Below, one piece after another: positions 61,810 through 64,000 of a stretch of DNA of 64,000 nucleotides (within the stretch, counting starts at the first letter, position 1; each line of letters opens with the position of its first letter). Under the pieces are notes generated by a model that saw only the letters and a program-made list of their open reading frames with translations, was not told the origin of the DNA and ran no database searches. The DNA lies in NCBI GenBank assembly GCA_051653625.1, contig JBOFWM010000063.1, positions 44,004 through 108,003 of the forward strand, written 5' to 3'. The translations under genes were made by a program, and so were the position numbers. Origin of the DNA: SFDP01 sp051653625 (lineage in GTDB: Bacteria; Bacillota; Clostridia; Lachnospirales; Lachnospiraceae).

Positions 61810-61851
61810 AAAAAGAGAGAGCTACACATATAAGTGTATCTCTCTCTTTTT
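61810..61851. terminator. Bidirectional intrinsic terminator
   Basis: A 12-bp stem (AAAAAGAGAGAG with CTCTCTCTTTTT) continued after one mismatch by TACAC/GTGTA, loop ATATAA, between convergent GH3 and rhodanese genes. Confidence 0.92.
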
Positions 61852-62238
61852 CTAAGAACTCACCGTATCATATGGCCAGTCCTGTATTCCACCAAATTCA
61901 TACACAGTTGTATAACCTAATGAAACAAGGGCGGCAGCAGCTTTTTTACTTCGAGTTCCACTACGACAATATACTAGAATAAGTGCATCTTTATCGGGTA
62001 ATACCTCTTCTGCTTTTTCGAGAACTTCAGTATCAGGTAGAAGTAACGCGTTTGGGAGATGTTTCTCATCGTATTCTGCTTGTGAACGAACATCAAGTAC
62101 AATAGCATTTGTATTGTTATCTATCATTTCTTTCGCTTTCATGGAATCAATTGTGATATAATTTGAATCAATAGTTGAATCGGTAGTATTGCGACACCCT
62201 GATAGTAATACTAGGGAGATAATTAGCAGCAGTTTCAT
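61852..62238 (-). CDS. Rhodanese-domain lipoprotein
   Basis: 128 residues: a lipoprotein signal (lipobox LLSGC near residue 16) and one rhodanese domain with active-site loop CRSGTRSK. It would be anchored outside the membrane and could carry sulfur from thiosulfate or similar. The ATG 62238 follows AGGTG by 6 bases; a GTG 62247 is possible. Confidence 0.85.
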   Translation of the reverse strand: MKLLLIISLVLLSGCRNTTDSTIDSNYITIDSMKAKEMIDNNTNAIVLDVRSQAEYDEKHLPNALLLPDTEVLEKAEEVLPDKDALILVYCRSGTRSKKAAAALVSLGYTTVYEFGGIQDWPYDTVSS

Positions 62239-62322
62239 ATTAATCACCTATCCTTTCTTTCTTTTGAATATAACAAAGAAAGCGGAGAGAAGCAAGGTTA
62301 TAATGAATGGAGGAGAAAATTA

Positions 62323-62889
62323 ATGGAAAAAACGAGGTGTTTATGGTTGGATGGATCAGAGATTTATAAAGAATATCATGACAATGAATGGGGAAAGGCA
62401 GTACATGATGATCAAAAACTTTTTGAGATGTTCGTGTTAGAATCTTTTCAAGCTGGCTTATCTTGGATTACAATTCTTAAAAAAAGGGAATCTTTTCGAG
62501 TCGCATTTGATGGATTTGATCCCAAAAAAGTGGCAAAGTATGAGGAAGCGAAAATAGAAGAACTTATGCATAATGAAAAGATTATTAGACATAGAGGAAA
62601 AATTGCTGCAACAATCCATAATGCAAGTTTATTTTTAGCTATTCAAAAGCAATTTGGTAGCTTTGATACATTTATTTGGAAGTATGTTGAGTATACTACG
62701 ATAAAAGGGGAGTGGAACACTTTAAAAGAGATTCCATCAAAAACAATAATTTCAGATAGAATTAGTAAAGATTTAAAAAAGATGGGATTTAAATTTGTAG
62801 GATCCACTACAATATATTCCTTTATGCAAGCAATAGGGATGGTAAATGATCATATGAAAGATTGTTATTTATATCATGAGCATTCATAG
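62323..62889 (+). CDS. tag: DNA-3-methyladenine glycosylase I
   Basis: 188 residues with the Tag signature RCLWLDGSEIYKEYHDNEWG at the start, the EAFQAGLSW-type segment ESFQAGLSWITIL, and the C-terminal FVGSTTIYSFMQAIGMVNDH. It excises 3-methyladenine from alkylated DNA. The zinc-ligand Cys and His pairs at both ends are visible. Single gene. Confidence 0.95.
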   Translation: MEKTRCLWLDGSEIYKEYHDNEWGKAVHDDQKLFEMFVLESFQAGLSWITILKKRESFRVAFDGFDPKKVAKYEEAKIEELMHNEKIIRHRGKIAATIHNASLFLAIQKQFGSFDTFIWKYVEYTTIKGEWNTLKEIPSKTIISDRISKDLKKMGFKFVGSTTIYSFMQAIGMVNDHMKDCYLYHEHS

Positions 62890-62927
62890 AATAGGTTAAA
62901 AGGCATAGTAGTAGAGAAGCATATATG

Positions 62928-63245
62928 TTAGTGATTGTTTTTATAATTAGTGCCCCATACTATCATAGAATCTAAAATTGGTTTTAAAGCAAGACCAGCA
63001 GGTGTTAATGCATATTCAACTTTTGGTGGTACAACAGGATAAATGGTTCGAGTAATTAGCCCAGCAGCTTCTAATGAACGTAAATTGCTAGTAAGAACTT
63101 TTTGTGTAATACCTTTGACCGAACGCATAAGTTCATTAAAACGTTTTGTTCCAGTTAATAAATCTCTAATAATTAATACTTTCCATTTGTCTCCAATTAA
63201 TTGTAGTGTAGTTTCTACAGGACAATCAGGATAAATTTTTTTCAT
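62928..63245 (-). CDS. HxlR-family transcriptional regulator
   Basis: 105 residues of a winged helix with the family opening CPVETTLQLIGDKWKVLIIRDL and RFNELMRSVKGITQKVL. HxlR proteins often sense aldehydes, quinones or redox stress; the N-terminal Cys (C9) is the usual redox residue. A promoter TTGCAT, 18 bases, TATAAT is seen on the minus strand about 40 bases upstream. The target gene is not evident. Confidence 0.9.
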   Translation of the reverse strand: MKKIYPDCPVETTLQLIGDKWKVLIIRDLLTGTKRFNELMRSVKGITQKVLTSNLRSLEAAGLITRTIYPVVPPKVEYALTPAGLALKPILDSMIVWGTNYKNNH

Positions 63246-63370
63246 AATAAAAATCCTTTCTTTAAATAATATGACACCAATAATTATACAAGAAAAATGG
63301 AAAAAAATGCAAGAATGTAATTGAAATGCAATTATACACAGAGTTGACCTAATCTTTACGTAGGGTTTAC

Positions 63371-63399
63371 TTGCTGTAAAAATAGCCCTTTGTTATAAT
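63371..63399 (+). promoter_or_regulatory. Sigma-A type promoter of the PIN-PhoH gene
   Basis: TTGCTG (63371-63376), 17-base spacer and TATAAT (63394-63399), about 30 bases before the gene start. Confidence 0.65.
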
Positions 63400-63428
63400 A
63401 AAATTAATAAAAATGAAGGGAAGCTAAA

Positions 63429-63944
63429 TTGCTTGGTGATTACATGAAAAAAACGTTTATTTTAGATACAAACATTTTACTTAATTCACCTTACATAATT
63501 ACATCGCTAGATGATAATGATGTAGTAATACCAAATACTACAATTGAAGAATTAGATACCTTTAAAAATGCACCTGGAGACTTGGGGTTTCATGCAAGAG
63601 AGACCATTCGCATATTAAGTTCTCTTAGAGGAAATGAAAAATTAGATTTAAATACAAAAGAAGTAACAAAAAATAAATATAATATGAGAAATGGAGTTCC
63701 TTTACCTGGAGGAGGGATGCTTCGAATTGAATATAATCATGTAAATGTTCCACTGCCAGAAGGGTGGAAAAAAGAAAAACCTGATAATAGGATTATACAA
63801 GTTTGTCTTGGGTTACAAAAGGAAACAACGAATAGATGTATCTTAATTACAAATGATATTAAAAAGATGAACTGTATAGCGTATATAAATATGGTATACA
63901 GTTCGCTCTTGAACAATTTATTTTTGTTGCAACATGTATTGTAA
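63429..63944 (+). pseudogene. PIN-domain part of a PhoH2-type gene, interrupted
   Basis: The first 143 or so residues are the PIN ribonuclease domain that begins PIN-PhoH (YlaK type) proteins: KKTFILDTNILL, IEELDTFK, DNRIIQVCLGLQ and CILITNDI with the acidic residues in place. Full proteins run to about 440 residues with a PhoH ATPase. Here similarity stops after TNDI near 63860, and 28 unrelated residues lead to a stop. A TTG start at 63429 follows AAGGG by 8 bases; ATG 63444 is the alternative. The break coincides with an inverted repeat at 63869-63904. Confidence 0.7.
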
Positions 63945-64000
63945 TTGGGGTTATGATTGGGGTAGTATATGAGATTATATTGTTTATACTGGTTTTTTCT
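63863..64000 (+). other. Open frame with membrane segment running off the window
   Basis: A frame open from 63863 to the window edge encodes a helix-like start and a strongly hydrophobic stretch (FIFVATCIVIGVMIGVVYEII). No start codon with a ribosome-binding site is visible before the hydrophobic part. It may be the beginning of a gene carried by inserted DNA, or chance. Confidence 0.3.
63869..63904. repeat. Inverted repeat at the break in the PIN-PhoH gene
   Basis: GAACTGTATA (63869-63878) and TATACAGTTC (63895-63904) are perfect 10-bp inverted copies, 16 bases apart. They begin about 10 bases after PIN homology ends, as the end of a mobile element might. Confidence 0.75.

Overview
The window is AT-rich (by eye about one third G+C), densely packed, with AGGAGG-type ribosome-binding sites. 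Gene content points to a motile, anaerobic, Gram-positive Firmicute of the Lachnospiraceae/Clostridium XIVa kind: mbl-flhO-flhP order as in Bacillus, cdaA-cdaR-glmM, ftsEX, low-GC style PTS and GH enzymes, and oxygen-sensitive Fe-S flavoproteins. No rRNA, tRNA, CRISPR array or complete insertion sequence was seen.

Left part (1-28150) is mostly housekeeping on the + strand: the end of a cvfB-like gene, a CPBP membrane protease, an isolated YjfB-type motility protein (- strand), a degenerate GT26 protein, a PucR-type regulator, then ftsE-ftsX-murein hydrolase-ctpA (cell wall cutting at division), a transglutaminase-like protein, uvrB-uvrA, mbl with flagellar rod genes, recD2, comF (probably with an ATT start), a flagellar-operon Zn protein, two orphan membrane proteins, cdaA-cdaR-glmM (cyclic di-AMP and cell-wall precursor), an HPr protein and leuA.

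Middle part (28200-42100) is carbohydrate scavenging. A divergent RpiR regulator faces murQ-murP-mupG, a MurNAc/peptidoglycan-fragment recycling operon. Two AraC regulators precede a sugar ABC transporter operon ending in a GH36 alpha-galactosidase; a TSUP permease follows.

The most interesting region is 42337-55538. One + strand run encodes a FAD oxidoreductase, a large Fe-S/GltD-like flavoprotein, a ferredoxin-like partner, a PhlG-type C-C hydrolase, a hydroxyacyl dehydrogenase, a cupin, an SDR, a cyclase-family hydrolase, a BKACE (DUF849) enzyme and both subunits of a CoA-transferase. The last enzymes match step by step the anaerobic phloroglucinol route (phloroglucinol reductase, dihydrophloroglucinol cyclohydrolase, 3-hydroxy-5-oxohexanoate dehydrogenase, triacetate-cleaving BKACE, CoA activation of acetoacetate). 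The PhlG-type hydrolase would feed it by releasing phloroglucinol from an acylated phloroglucinol such as phloretin. An AEC permease follows, and on the opposite strand lie a second, very divergent PhlG-type hydrolase and an FMN/flavodoxin-fold reductase with a Zn ribbon. I infer a flavonoid/acylphloroglucinol catabolic system with a possibly undescribed three-component reductase.

The right part holds a TIM-barrel isomerase, a VOC protein, an AraC-GPH symporter-GH3 glycosidase unit that could deliver the aglycone from plant glucosides, then a rhodanese lipoprotein, tag, an HxlR regulator and, at the edge, a PIN-PhoH type gene whose homology stops abruptly near 63860 beside an inverted repeat, suggesting insertion or rearrangement.
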